Assembly (NCBI GenBank): GCA_016713435.1
Contig: JADJPD010000014.1
Span: 1-12,685, forward strand
Direction of reading: 5' to 3'
Length of the DNA: 12,685 nucleotides
Source: Gemmatimonadota bacterium
GTDB lineage: Bacteria; Gemmatimonadota; Gemmatimonadetes; Gemmatimonadales; GWC2-71-9
The notes under the pieces are model-generated. The model made no database searches. It was not told the DNA's origin and saw only the letters and a program-made list of their open reading frames with translations. Numbering within the stretch: position 1 is the stretch's first letter; every line of letters starts with the position of its first letter. Positions 1 to 6,693 of the stretch are shown one piece after another. Both the position numbers and the translations under genes were made by a program.

Positions 1-215
1 GAGGACTGGGCTATCTCGCCTGGAGTGCTCAATTGCGCCGAGATACGCCTCTGCATACGTACATCCTTCTTGCGGTAGCGCCAGCGATGGTATGTGCCGC
101 GTTCTTTCGGGGAACCGAGCGTCTCGGCATGCCGCTCTTGGCGTGTGTCGCGGCAGATTGGATAGTTTGCATCGCCACTGCGTTCGGTGTCTTGTTGACG
201 GTCTTCTATCCATGA
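1..215 (+). CDS. Partial membrane protein, C-terminal end
   Basis: The reading frame (first full codon at base 3) is open from the left edge to TGA at 213-215, so this is the 3' end of a gene starting outside the window. An internal TTG at 33 exists, but the frame is open before it, so it need not be the start. About 71 residues are visible. They hold two hydrophobic stretches, one around LHTYILLAVAPAMVCAAFF and one near the C-terminus (CIATAFGVLLTVFYP), so the product should be an inner-membrane protein. I do not recognise the family. It lies just upstream of an orphan Rhs core fragment; in displaced Rhs cassette arrays this slot usually holds the immunity gene of the preceding cassette, and polytopic immunity proteins exist for pore-forming toxins. 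That role is inference only. Confidence 0.5.
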   Translation, partial: GLGYLAWSAQLRRDTPLHTYILLAVAPAMVCAAFFRGTERLGMPLLACVAADWIVCIATAFGVLLTVFYP

Positions 216-420
216 TTGTGGGTCGCCAGTATAGGGCCGCCACTCACCATCGCATGGCGGCGCCTAACAATGGCACCAGGTCGATCGCGGCGGCGGTCGC
301 ACGACAAGGGCATGATGCAAGTTGTCGCGGCGACGATCGTGCCCGCCGTCCGAGCGAAGCTTCCAGCAAGTCTGTGAACGACCGGTGATGTGACCTAGCG
401 CCATGCTCAGGAGGGCGCGG

Positions 421-502
421 CCCCCGCTGACCCAGCATCCCATTGGGTTGGCGAGGGGGGACAAACCTCTACGCGTATGCCGGTAACAACCCCGTCAGCT
501 TC
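421..502 (+). repeat. Rhs core 3'-end repeat, copy 1
   Basis: This stretch encodes the hallmark end of an Rhs/YD-repeat core: T-Q-H-P-I-G-L-A, then GGTNLYAYAGNNPVSF. It aligns with 2077-2159 at roughly 80 percent identity by eye, and similarity drops sharply on both sides. The two halves are in different frames: PIGLA is in the frame of base 430, and NLYAYAGNNP is in the frame of base 443. One extra base (A at 454) next to a run of six G separates them. It marks the recombination junction of an orphan C-terminal cassette. Confidence 0.75.
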
Positions 503-778
503 GGTGGGGGAACTGGCTTTGGTCCGAAGCTGGCGAGGAGTGTACGCTCACAAGTGAGCCAGGCTGGCAAGTTCATGCCGAGGGGAATGGGGGGCGTCCT
601 GCTCTTCCTCCTCCTGCCCGATCCGCTTGGTGGAGAGGAGGGCCCGCTCGACCACTGTCGCGAGCTTGGCATGGAGGCATGCACGCTTCTCCAACCCAAG
701 AAGCCGAACCAAGCCGATCCCAAGATCGCTCCTCCAAGAGAGCCTGGCCTCCACCTACAGCCTGCCAAGCAGGAGTGA
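421..778 (+). pseudogene. Orphan Rhs C-terminal toxin cassette CT1 (frameshifted, no full core)
   Basis: It begins with the Rhs core end (PIGLA, then NLYAYAGNNPVSF) and continues in the frame of base 443 to TGA at 776-778. After the junction come about 90 residues starting TGFGPKLARSVRS, with a short hydrophobic patch (GGVLLFLLLPDP), two cysteines about 10 residues apart (HCRELGMEAC), and a proline/lysine-rich tail. I do not recognise a toxin fold. The core is only a stub without YD repeats, and the PIGLA part is out of frame with the rest by one base, so as written it cannot be made as a full Rhs protein. Rhs proteins carry polymorphic C-terminal toxins after this junction, and displaced CT fragments are known to be swapped in by recombination. 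The next gene starts 10 bases after the stop and is the positional partner. The product call is firm only for the Rhs end; toxicity is inferred. Confidence 0.6.
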
Positions 779-787
779 CCGTCTCCC

Positions 788-1969
788 GTGACTGCTCGCG
801 AAACTGCGCTCGTCTTGCTCGAGGGGGCCATTGACCATTGGGCCCGATCCGCATACGAGCTGAGCGTTATTGACGTGGCGTTCCAACGAGGTGCCAGCGG
901 ATGGCGAGCCACGGCCTGCTATTGGTTCGCCACACGAGTGGACACCGCCTCAGTGGTGGGAATCGCGCGGCACGCCTCCCCATTCACGGTGCTTGGTGTG
1001 AGCATTCTCGCGCCCGACGGCAAGCAAGAAGAGGTGGCGATTGGCCGAGGCACACTCGCGCTGGTCCCTCTGCCGCCGGGTACCCTGGCACTTCGCGTCA
1101 GGCTTGAACTGCAGGCGCCTGATAGACCAGCAGCAGGCTTCGAGACGAAGGTGATTCTGCCCAACAGCCTTCCGAGGATCCTGGGGTTGGCCCCATGCAA
1201 GGAGGGGAAAGAGCAGCCGCGGATCCGGGTCACCGACGACGGCGGCCTCAGACTATGGGGCGCCATCGCCGCGGCTGAGGAAGGGAAGGGCGTATCCCAG
1301 CCGACGTTCCTGCAGATCATGTTGGGCACCACGGAGCCCGGCGGCGCGATCGAAGTATCGCCGATGATTCAGCTGCGACTAAGAAACGTGCTTCGCAGGC
1401 AACTTGGGCCGGAGGCGTCAAGACTCACCCTTGAGATCACGAGTGCCCTGACGTTCTTCGACCTCCTCTTTTCAACGCCGGAGCCACTCACGGTGGTCGC
1501 CGGGCTGCCAGAAGATTTCCGCGGCATGCGGCGGGTCCCCTCCGGTGCTTGCTGTGTCATCCGCTCGGGCGAGGAACTCGTGGAAGGCCGAGGGAGCTTT
1601 GGCCTCCCTTTTGGGGTATTACGCCAGCTGGCCACTGCGTGGTGGGGTGGAGGCGTGCGACTGGCCGGCAAGTCCGGGCCGAGCGTGGAGCGAGGAGTTG
1701 CCTTGTCCGCTGCTTTGTACCGACTTGAGGTGACCGGAAGAGATCTCGAGCTGCGAATTGCCCTGGATAAGCAACACTCCATCGCGCGCACCGGTCGTGC
1801 CCGGAGACTATGGGAGCGCGTCAACGGCTATATGGATCCGGTCACCGTGGGCCGAACGAGCGTTCGGCTGTTGGCGACACTCCGAGACCACGCATCGGGG
1901 AGCCAAGTGATGCGGGGACGAACCACAACGGACTGGGGGCGATGGGGTTCACCCGTGCTCCTGACGTGA
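788..1969 (+). CDS. Peptidase M1-like protein lacking the zinc site; positional immunity or partner of CT1
   Basis: This is an intact 393-aa frame from GTG 788, ten bases after the CT1 stop, with AGGAG at 769-773 rather far upstream. The N-terminal 120 residues look beta-rich, like the N-terminal sheet domain of M1 aminopeptidases. Residues 279-301 read RQLATAWWGGGV and then SVERGVAL, which line up with the M1 signature HELAHxWWG...EGxA. The first His-Glu is Arg-Gln, the second His is Thr, and the distal Glu (E301) is kept 17 residues after that Thr, against 18 in active enzymes. A GACCVI stretch at 253-258 sits where the GAMEN substrate loop would be, also changed. No signal peptide or membrane segment is obvious. 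I infer a catalytically dead gluzincin fold used for binding. Its position behind CT1 suggests immunity or chaperone function, though 393 aa is large for an immunity protein and cargo is an alternative. The family match is by eye. Confidence 0.6.
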   Translation: MTARETALVLLEGAIDHWARSAYELSVIDVAFQRGASGWRATACYWFATRVDTASVVGIARHASPFTVLGVSILAPDGKQEEVAIGRGTLALVPLPPGTLALRVRLELQAPDRPAAGFETKVILPNSLPRILGLAPCKEGKEQPRIRVTDDGGLRLWGAIAAAEEGKGVSQPTFLQIMLGTTEPGGAIEVSPMIQLRLRNVLRRQLGPEASRLTLEITSALTFFDLLFSTPEPLTVVAGLPEDFRGMRRVPSGACCVIRSGEELVEGRGSFGLPFGVLRQLATAWWGGGVRLAGKSGPSVERGVALSAALYRLEVTGRDLELRIALDKQHSIARTGRARRLWERVNGYMDPVTVGRTSVRLLATLRDHASGSQVMRGRTTTDWGRWGSPVLLT

Positions 1970-2076
1970 AGGCTAGTTCAGACCAACTGTCGGGCAGGAT
2001 CAGTAAGTTCGTCGCTGCAATTGGCAATGCGGCCTCGGCGACCGCTGCCGGCCAGGGCCCATGCCCTCTAGGGTAA

Positions 2077-2159
2077 CCCCCGCGGACCCAGGATCCCATT
2101 GGGCTGGCGGGGGGGGAAGGAATCTGTACGCCGATGCTGGCAACAACCCCATCACCTTC
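2077..2159 (+). repeat. Rhs core 3'-end repeat, copy 2
   Basis: This is the second copy of the Rhs core end, encoding TQDPIGLAGG in the frame of base 2092 and RNLYADAGNNPITFRDPFGL in the frame of base 2121. Between the alanine codon (2107-2109) and the asparagine codon (2121) lie 11 bases, where 9 would keep the frame; the same place in copy 1 has 10. The interval contains a run of seven G. Stop codon TAA at 2074-2076, in the PIGLA frame, shows that no longer core lies upstream. Confidence 0.75.
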
Positions 2160-2626
2160 CGCGACCCCTTCGGCCTGAAGTGTACGGAGCAACAGGCGAC
2201 GCGCCTGAAGCAAACGATCCAGAACCTCTATGAAGACCTCGTCGATCGCATTGGCGAATGGGATCAAATGCCCTTTCCGGCCGCGTGCACCCACAACGTG
2301 GCGAACGATATCTCCACCCAGATGAGATAGGGCGTAGGCAGGACGCGCTCGAACGGCGGCGCGATGAGTACGACAGGAAGTGTGACAATGATGATGACGG
2401 TGATTTCCGCGGGAGTGCTGCGGCTACTGACAATGCGCCGCTTACTTACCGACCCGGTGCACAGTTGAAGTTGCTCCAGGTCAATCCCATGGCTGCGGAC
2501 GGAGCGGCGGTCTCGCGGCGCACGGCTGAGGGCGCTTCACTGGTCGCAGTGACGGCAGCCCTGACGTACTGGCTGATTCGCTGGGCCGGAGGTGCCGCAG
2601 CCGCTGCCTGCGCCCTGGCTTGTTAA
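2077..2626 (+). pseudogene. Orphan Rhs C-terminal toxin cassette CT2 (two frameshifts)
   Basis: After the Rhs junction (NLYADAGNNPITFRDPFGL) the frame of base 2061 continues KCTEQQATRLKQTIQNLYEDL and on to THNVANDISTQMR, stopping at 2328-2330. The frame of base 2258 then picks up HPDEIGRRQDALERRRDEYDRKC and runs to TAA at 2624-2626. The spacing Cys...Leu-Tyr...His...basic helix...Tyr...Cys looks like one helical domain split by an indel near 2305-2325, so I read both segments as one gene. The C-terminal 30 residues (SLVAVTAALTYWLIRWAGGAAAAACALAC) form a hydrophobic helix that could enter a membrane. The intact protein would be about 180 aa after the junction region. The toxin class is not recognised; a membrane-acting effector is possible from the terminal helix. 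A separate gene with its own ribosome site starts 25 bases later. Confidence 0.6.
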
Positions 2627-2651
2627 GCCCCTCACCCGCGGAGATCCGCCT

Positions 2652-3172
2652 ATGCCAGAGTATGACCGCTACCTTGACGGCGTTGCGGAGGCTCGCTCCA
2701 ACGCGAGTACCTGGGTGCACGAATGCCGAGAAGCGCACGCGCCTCGAACGACGTTGTGGCCGAGTGGTTTGGCAACATGGCCGCCGTGGCTTACCAGGTG
2801 CGCGGGCTCTTGGAGCCATTTGGCGCTGACGGGAGGCTCCGCTTGGATCCCTCACGAAGCGACGCGTTGTACTTCAGATTTGACTTGGCCGACGGTCTTC
2901 TGGCGCTCCTTGCGGGGCAGCGCTACGGGTGGAGTAGCGCGCTAGATGAATTCGCCGACGCCATCGACGCCGACCGAGAGACACCACCACTTGCATGGCC
3001 AGGAGCTCCTGCGGTCGGGCTCGCCGCCGTGGAGCTTCGGTCCAACATCGACAAGCTGTTGGCTGGGTTCGATGGACGTGTCTCGCCATCAAGGGTGGGG
3101 GAAGTGTTGCGGGACCTATACATCCAGACATGCATTCTCCTTGCAATGATCGAGCTCCAACTTCAAGCATAG
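2652..3172 (+). CDS. Candidate immunity protein for CT2 (one frameshift)
   Basis: ATG 2652 has GGAG at 2640-2643 with suitable spacing and lies 25 bases after the CT2 stop. The first 30 residues (MPEYDRYLDGVAEARSNAST..., through REAHA) are in this frame. Near 2730-2750 the coherent protein moves to the frame of base 2723 and continues ASNDVVAEWFGNMAAVAYQ to TAG at 3170-3172, giving about 173 residues. It is acidic and apparently helical, with no signal peptide or clear membrane segment, so it should be cytoplasmic. Size, charge and position directly behind a toxin C-terminal cassette fit an immunity protein. I recognise no named family. The alternative is that translation starts at ATG 2723 as a 149-aa protein without a frameshift, but the upstream segment has the better ribosome site. 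Confidence 0.5.
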
Positions 3173-3570
3173 TCGCTGCAGGGACAGCGCCGCGAATGGC
3201 CCGGCCCTTCTCCGCTGAGATGTGGTGACGAGCCCTGATTCTTTGGTCCAGTTGGAGAGCCACTTCACGCCGCGGGGAGCGGCGTCCGGCGGTCCAGCGG
3301 TGGGTGCTCGCGCCGGAGAAGGAGGCGGCGCTGCTGGCGGAGTGGCAGGGGCGCTCGCGAAACAACGGCGGTGCCCGACCTGTTCGCGGGGCTCCGGGCC
3401 GTGGCCGAGGGCACGCTCGATGCTAGCCTCGTGGCGGCGAGGAGCCCGAGAGGCCTTCGTCAAACGATCTAGCCGTTGGGGAGCTCCGGTGGTCGCTACA
3501 GGAAGCTCGCGAGAAGAGCCGATCACTCCTCCCAACTCGGATGGAACGGTCCCTCAGTTCGTCCCACAGG
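3173..3570. other. Degraded intergenic stretch with a possible gene remnant
   Basis: No convincing gene fills these 400 bases. Around 3279-3365 one frame gives a plausible helical string (ERRPAVQRWVLAPEKEAALL, then AEWQGRSRNN). A second frame then carries on with PDLFAGLRAVAEGTLDASLV to TAG at 3470-3472, which would fit a decayed or frameshifted coding piece of unknown family. The longest open frame (3222-3599) is Gly/Ala/Arg-rich and looks like noise. The stretch separates the Rhs cassettes from the tRNA gene and may be the worn end of an integrated element. Confidence 0.25.
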
Positions 3571-3595
3571 TAAAGAAGCCCCGCCGAGGCGGGGC
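3571..3595 (-). terminator. Rho-independent terminator of tRNA-Phe
   Basis: GCCCCGCC and GGCGGGGC (3578-3585 and 3588-3595) form a hairpin with a very short loop, effectively 7 bp with a CGAG-type tetraloop. Read on the minus strand it is followed by TTCTTTA (complement of 3571-3577), a U-rich tail. It lies about 20 bases beyond the tRNA 3' end in the direction of tRNA transcription. Confidence 0.75.
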
Positions 3596-3615
3596 CTAAG
3601 TCGTTGCAGGACAAG

Positions 3616-3688
3616 TGGCTAGGGAGGGAATCGAACCCCCGACACGGGGATTTTCAGTCCCCTGCTCTACCAACTGAGCTACCTAGCC
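3616..3688 (-). tRNA. tRNA-Phe (anticodon GAA)
   Basis: The minus strand folds as a complete cloverleaf. The acceptor is GGCTAGG paired with CCTAGCC, with discriminator A. The D arm is GCTC-AGTTGGTA-GAGC. The anticodon stem is GGGGA/TCCCC around loop CTGAAAA, giving GAA. The T arm is GGGGG-TTCGATT-CCCTC with one G-T pair. Length is 73 bases and the 3' CCA is not encoded (minus strand reads CTT next). The gene is transcribed leftward, away from upp, and ends toward the Rhs region, the usual orientation for an integration target. Confidence 0.95.
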
Positions 3689-3700
3689 GGAAGGGCGGTC

Positions 3701-3706
3701 AATATA
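3701..3706 (-). promoter_or_regulatory. Possible -10 box for tRNA-Phe
   Basis: The minus strand reads TATATT here, 12 bases before the mature tRNA 5' end, leaving room for a leader of about 6 bases. It is the only A/T-rich hexamer in the 92-base divergent gap. No good -35 element is visible at 16-18 bases upstream, so the call rests on position and composition. Confidence 0.35.
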
Positions 3707-3744
3707 GAGAAGACCCTGCCCCCGGTAGGGCGGGCAATCCCCGG

Positions 3745-3773
3745 TTGGCACCCGGCGGCCGCCCCTCCATCTT
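3745..3773 (+). promoter_or_regulatory. Promoter of upp, probably leaderless
   Basis: TTGGCA (3745-3750), a 17-base spacer and CATCTT (3768-3773) form a sigma-70-type promoter. Exactly seven bases then separate the -10 box from the upp ATG, so the transcript would start at or next to the initiation codon. Consistent with that, no Shine-Dalgarno sequence precedes the ATG (upstream bases are CTTCCAGCCC). Confidence 0.5.
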
Positions 3774-3780
3774 CCAGCCC

Positions 3781-4416
3781 ATGTCCCTCCCCAACCTCAC
3801 GCTGCTGGATCACCCGCTCATCCAGCACAAGCTGACCCTGCTCCGCGACAAGGCCACGAGCACGCGCGACTTCAAGCTGCTCACCGCCGAGATCGCCACG
3901 CTCATGGCGTACGAGGTCACCAAGGACCTGCCCACCGAGAGCGTCCGCGTGGAGACGCCGCTCGAGGCCATGCAGGGCCGCATGATCTCCGACAAGAAGC
4001 TCACCCTGGTCCCCATACTCCGCGCCGGCCTCGGCATGGTGGACGGCGTCGCGCAGCTGCTGCCCACGGCGCGGGTGGGCCACATCGGGCTCTCGCGCGA
4101 CGAGGAGTCGCTCGAGCCGTCCAAGTACTACGCCAAGCTCCCGCACGGCGAGCACGACCGCGACTTCTTCATCCTCGATCCCATGCTCGCCACCGGCGGC
4201 TCGGCGGTGGCGGCGGTGACCACGCTCAAGTCGGCCGGGGCGCGCCGGATCCGCTTCCTCTGCATCGTGGCGGCGCCCGAGGGCGTGCGCCGGATGCTCG
4301 ACGGGCACCCCGACGTCCGGGTCTACGCGGCGGCGCTCGACCGCGGCCTCAACGAGCACGGCTACATCGTCCCCGGCCTGGGCGATGCCGGCGATCGCCT
4401 CTACGGGACCCGCTAG
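3781..4416 (+). CDS. upp: Uracil phosphoribosyltransferase
   Basis: UPRT joins uracil and PRPP to give UMP and pyrophosphate in the cytoplasm, the pyrimidine salvage route. The 211-aa product is of normal length (the E. coli enzyme is 208). Visible motifs are the N-terminal HPLIQHKLTLLRDK (residues 11-24), ILRAGLGM (79-86), the PRPP loop DPMLATGGS (133-141), and the C-terminal uracil-binding segment GYIVPGLGDAGDR (194-206). The frame is open back to 3604, but that extension runs through the tRNA gene, so ATG 3781 is the start; homology begins at once and a promoter lies seven bases before it. The stop abuts the GTG of the deacetylase gene. No frameshift or missing residue is seen. Confidence 0.95.
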   Translation: MSLPNLTLLDHPLIQHKLTLLRDKATSTRDFKLLTAEIATLMAYEVTKDLPTESVRVETPLEAMQGRMISDKKLTLVPILRAGLGMVDGVAQLLPTARVGHIGLSRDEESLEPSKYYAKLPHGEHDRDFFILDPMLATGGSAVAAVTTLKSAGARRIRFLCIVAAPEGVRRMLDGHPDVRVYAAALDRGLNEHGYIVPGLGDAGDRLYGTR

Positions 4417-5361
4417 GTGAGGCGCCTGGCCGTCCGCGGCGCCGCGCTGCTCGGGCTCCTGCTCGCGGCCCCGCTCGCGGCGCAGGGCGCGCAGATCGTG
4501 ATCACCGTGGACGACCTGCCCTTCGTGGGCGCGGGCCTCCCGGTGGCGGAGCAGGCGCGGCTCACCGACTCGCTGCTGGCGGCGTTCCGGAAGTACAAGG
4601 TGCCGGCCATCGGCTTCGTCAACGAGCGGCGGCTCGAGGACACCAGCGGCACCGTGGATCCCGCGCGCGTGGCGATGCTGCAGCGGTGGATCCGCGCCGG
4701 CCACGAGCTCGGCAACCACACCTGGTCGCACCCCGACCTGCACAGCACGCCGCTCGCCGACTTCGAGGCCGACTTCCTGAAGGGCGAGCGGGTGACGCGC
4801 GGGCTGCTGGCCAAGGCGGGGAAGTCGCCCCGCTTCTTCCGGCACCCCTTCCTGCACACCGGCCAGAGCCTGGCGGTGCACGACTCGCTGCTGGCCTTCC
4901 TGGCGCTGCACCGCTACCGGGTGGCGCCGGTGACGATGGACAACCACGACTACATCTACGCCGAGGCCTTCCACCGCGCGCGGCTGGCGGGGGACACGGC
5001 GCTGGCGCGCCGGCTGCAGGGGGCGTACCTGGATTACATGGAGTCGGTGGTGCTGTATTACGAGAAGCAGGCGCAGGCCATCGTGGGCCGGACGTTCCCG
5101 CAGGTGCTGCTGACGCACGCGAGCGCGCTCAACGCGCTGACCTTCCCGCAGCTGTTCCAGCGGCTGGAGCGCCTGGGCTACCGCTTCGTGCCGCTCGACA
5201 GGGCGCTCGAGGACCCGGTCTACGACCTGCCGGACCGCTACGTGGGCACGGGCGGCATCACCTGGCTGCACCGGTGGGGGATGGTGCTCGGGCTCCCCGC
5301 GAGCACCTATGCCGGGGAGCCCGAGGTGCCGGCGTGGGTGCAGCAGGCGGCGGCGCGCTGA
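4417..5361 (+). CDS. Secreted polysaccharide deacetylase (CE4/NodB family)
   Basis: The 314-aa product begins with a signal peptide (MRRLAVRGAALLGLLLAAPLAAQ) and should be exported. The NodB fold is marked by VDDLP with the metal-binding Asp pair at 32-33, the HxxxH motif HTWSH at 101-105, RFFRHPF at 139-145 in place of the usual RxPY motif, and LLTHA (His 234) near the end. CE4 enzymes remove N- or O-acetyl groups from sugars such as peptidoglycan GlcNAc or chitin-like polymers with a divalent metal; the substrate here cannot be read. The insert between motifs 3 and 5 (165-225) is longer than in minimal NodB domains. GTG 4417 directly follows the upp stop without a clear ribosome site, so translation is probably coupled to upp. 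The gene converges with the lipoprotein gene with no base between the stop codons. Confidence 0.88.
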   Translation: MRRLAVRGAALLGLLLAAPLAAQGAQIVITVDDLPFVGAGLPVAEQARLTDSLLAAFRKYKVPAIGFVNERRLEDTSGTVDPARVAMLQRWIRAGHELGNHTWSHPDLHSTPLADFEADFLKGERVTRGLLAKAGKSPRFFRHPFLHTGQSLAVHDSLLAFLALHRYRVAPVTMDNHDYIYAEAFHRARLAGDTALARRLQGAYLDYMESVVLYYEKQAQAIVGRTFPQVLLTHASALNALTFPQLFQRLERLGYRFVPLDRALEDPVYDLPDRYVGTGGITWLHRWGMVLGLPASTYAGEPEVPAWVQQAAAR

Positions 5362-6630
5362 CTACTGCACGGTCACGTCCACGAAGGTGGAGACCCCCGG
5401 GCGTGCGGTAGCCGTGATCCTGGCGCTCCCGACGGTCGCCGCCGTGACGGTGCCGTCCTGGGCCACGTCGGCGACGGCAGGCGCACTCGAGCTCCAGGTG
5501 ACGGGCGCACCGGGAATCACGATCGCGTGCGGGTCACGGACGGTGGCGGTGAGGATCTGGGAGGCGCCCGGGGCGAGGGTGAAGGGAAGTGCGTTGATTC
5601 CGATGGTGGCGACCGTGGCGTTGACCCGCACCGGCACCACCACGAAGCGCCTCGACGCCCAGACCGTGACGGTCGTGGTGCCGGTCACGCCGAGGGAGTG
5701 CACGGTCGAGGTGCCGGGGGTGATCTCGATGAGGCCGCCGGGGCCCGCCACATAGGTGATGGGGAGGTTCGGCATCGGGGCGCCGGCGTAGTCCAGGGCC
5801 ACCGCCGAGAGTGACCGGAAATTGTAGCGCTCCATGACCAGGGAGTCGGGCGTCACCACGATCGTGTCCGGCGACGGCAGCACCGCCACCGCCGCCTCGC
5901 CCCGCATCCCGCCCGCCTCGGCGCGCACCCGGAAGATGCCGAGCGGCCCCGCCGCGCGGATGTACCCGGCCGGGCTCGCGCTGGCGGCGTCGAGCGGGTC
6001 GAACGTGGTGTAGGTGAAGCCGGGCGGGGCGACGATGTTGCCGAGCCGGTCCTGCGCCGTGGCGGGGGCCAGCACGCTGTCGGTCTGGAAGACGGTGATC
6101 GCGGTCTCGGGGTAGCGCACCCGCACCATGGTGCCCGCTGGGGCCGAGGCCCAGAGGCGGCGCGCGCTCCAGGTGCCGGAGAGCTCCGCCACGCTGGTGA
6201 AATTGCCGAAGATGGCCTGCCAGGTGAGGGTGCCGCCCATCGAGTCGCCCACCACGCGGCCGGTGATGGTAACGCCCCTCTGCGGCTGGAGGATGCGCAG
6301 CGTGTCGCTGGGGACGGCGAACGCCGGCACCGGGATGGTCGGCATGCGGCCCTGGTAAATGACGCCATCAGCGTCGCAGAAGCCATCACCGTCGGCGGTG
6401 AGGGCACCGCTCACCGAGGTCGCGGGCTGGTTCAGGAGGAAGGTCGCCGAGGGGAGGACGCAGCGGGTGGTGCCGGCGGTGAGATCGCTGAAGGTCACCA
6501 CCCAGGTGCCCTCGAAGGGCCCCGGGTCGCCGCCCGAGGGGCCCGAGCCGCCGTCGCCGCCTCCACCTCCGCAGGCAAGGGTGGCGACAAGCATGATCAC
6601 CAGGTGGCTGCGGACGGGCGTACCTGACAA
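5362..6630 (-). CDS. Putative lipoprotein with bacterial Ig-like (Big_2) domains
   Basis: This is a 422-aa surface or periplasmic protein. The N-terminus (MSGTPVRSHLVIMLVATLAC) is a short hydrophobic signal ending at Cys20, followed by a Gly/Ser linker typical of lipoproteins. The lipobox TLAC is non-canonical at -3. Residues 38-160 form a beta-rich domain bounded by GTW motifs (41-43 and 152-154), with two cysteines at 57 and 85. The region 256-336 resembles an Ig-like domain. The region 339-422 is a clear Big_2 repeat (LAPGASQILTATVRD, VTWSSSAPAVADVAQDGTVT, then ATVGSARITATA). Such domains serve adhesion or scaffolding; no catalytic motif is seen. TTG 6630 is chosen because a strong ribosome site lies five bases upstream and the signal peptide starts there. 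It is monocistronic and convergent with the deacetylase gene. Confidence 0.8.
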   Translation of the reverse strand: MSGTPVRSHLVIMLVATLACGGGGGDGGSGPSGGDPGPFEGTWVVTFSDLTAGTTRCVLPSATFLLNQPATSVSGALTADGDGFCDADGVIYQGRMPTIPVPAFAVPSDTLRILQPQRGVTITGRVVGDSMGGTLTWQAIFGNFTSVAELSGTWSARRLWASAPAGTMVRVRYPETAITVFQTDSVLAPATAQDRLGNIVAPPGFTYTTFDPLDAASASPAGYIRAAGPLGIFRVRAEAGGMRGEAAVAVLPSPDTIVVTPDSLVMERYNFRSLSAVALDYAGAPMPNLPITYVAGPGGLIEITPGTSTVHSLGVTGTTTVTVWASRRFVVVPVRVNATVATIGINALPFTLAPGASQILTATVRDPHAIVIPGAPVTWSSSAPAVADVAQDGTVTAATVGSARITATARPGVSTFVDVTVQ

Positions 6631-6633
6631 GCG

Positions 6634-6641
6634 ATCCTCCC
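6634..6641 (-). promoter_or_regulatory. Ribosome binding site fixing a TTG start
   Basis: The minus strand reads GGGAGGAT here, with GGAGG five bases before TTG at 6630-6628. No ATG or GTG in frame is as well placed, so the lipoprotein starts at TTG. Confidence 0.7.
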
Positions 6642-6693
6642 TGACGAATGCCTCCTGAACTTACCGCGTCCCCGGCCGCGCGCCAGCCGCGCG

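Noticed and set aside
262..268. GCCTAAC, matching the RYYYAAC end of an integron attC site
   Set aside because: No GTTRRRY partner or attC-like hairpin lies within the following 150 bases, and no integron integrase is present.
212..388. 58-codon frame whose ATG overlaps the stop of the partial membrane protein (ATGA)
   Set aside because: The Arg/Ala/Ser-rich product has no recognisable pattern and no ribosome site; the overlap alone is weak evidence.
3222..3599. 125-codon GTG frame before the tRNA
   Set aside because: Composition is noise-like (Gly/Ala/Arg/Pro) and the frame runs into the tRNA terminator; other frames look more coding-like in part.
3679..5271. 530-codon frame antisense to upp and the deacetylase
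   Set aside because: A shadow of high third-position GC; rich in Arg, Val, Gln and His with no domain, while the opposite strand has two clear enzymes.
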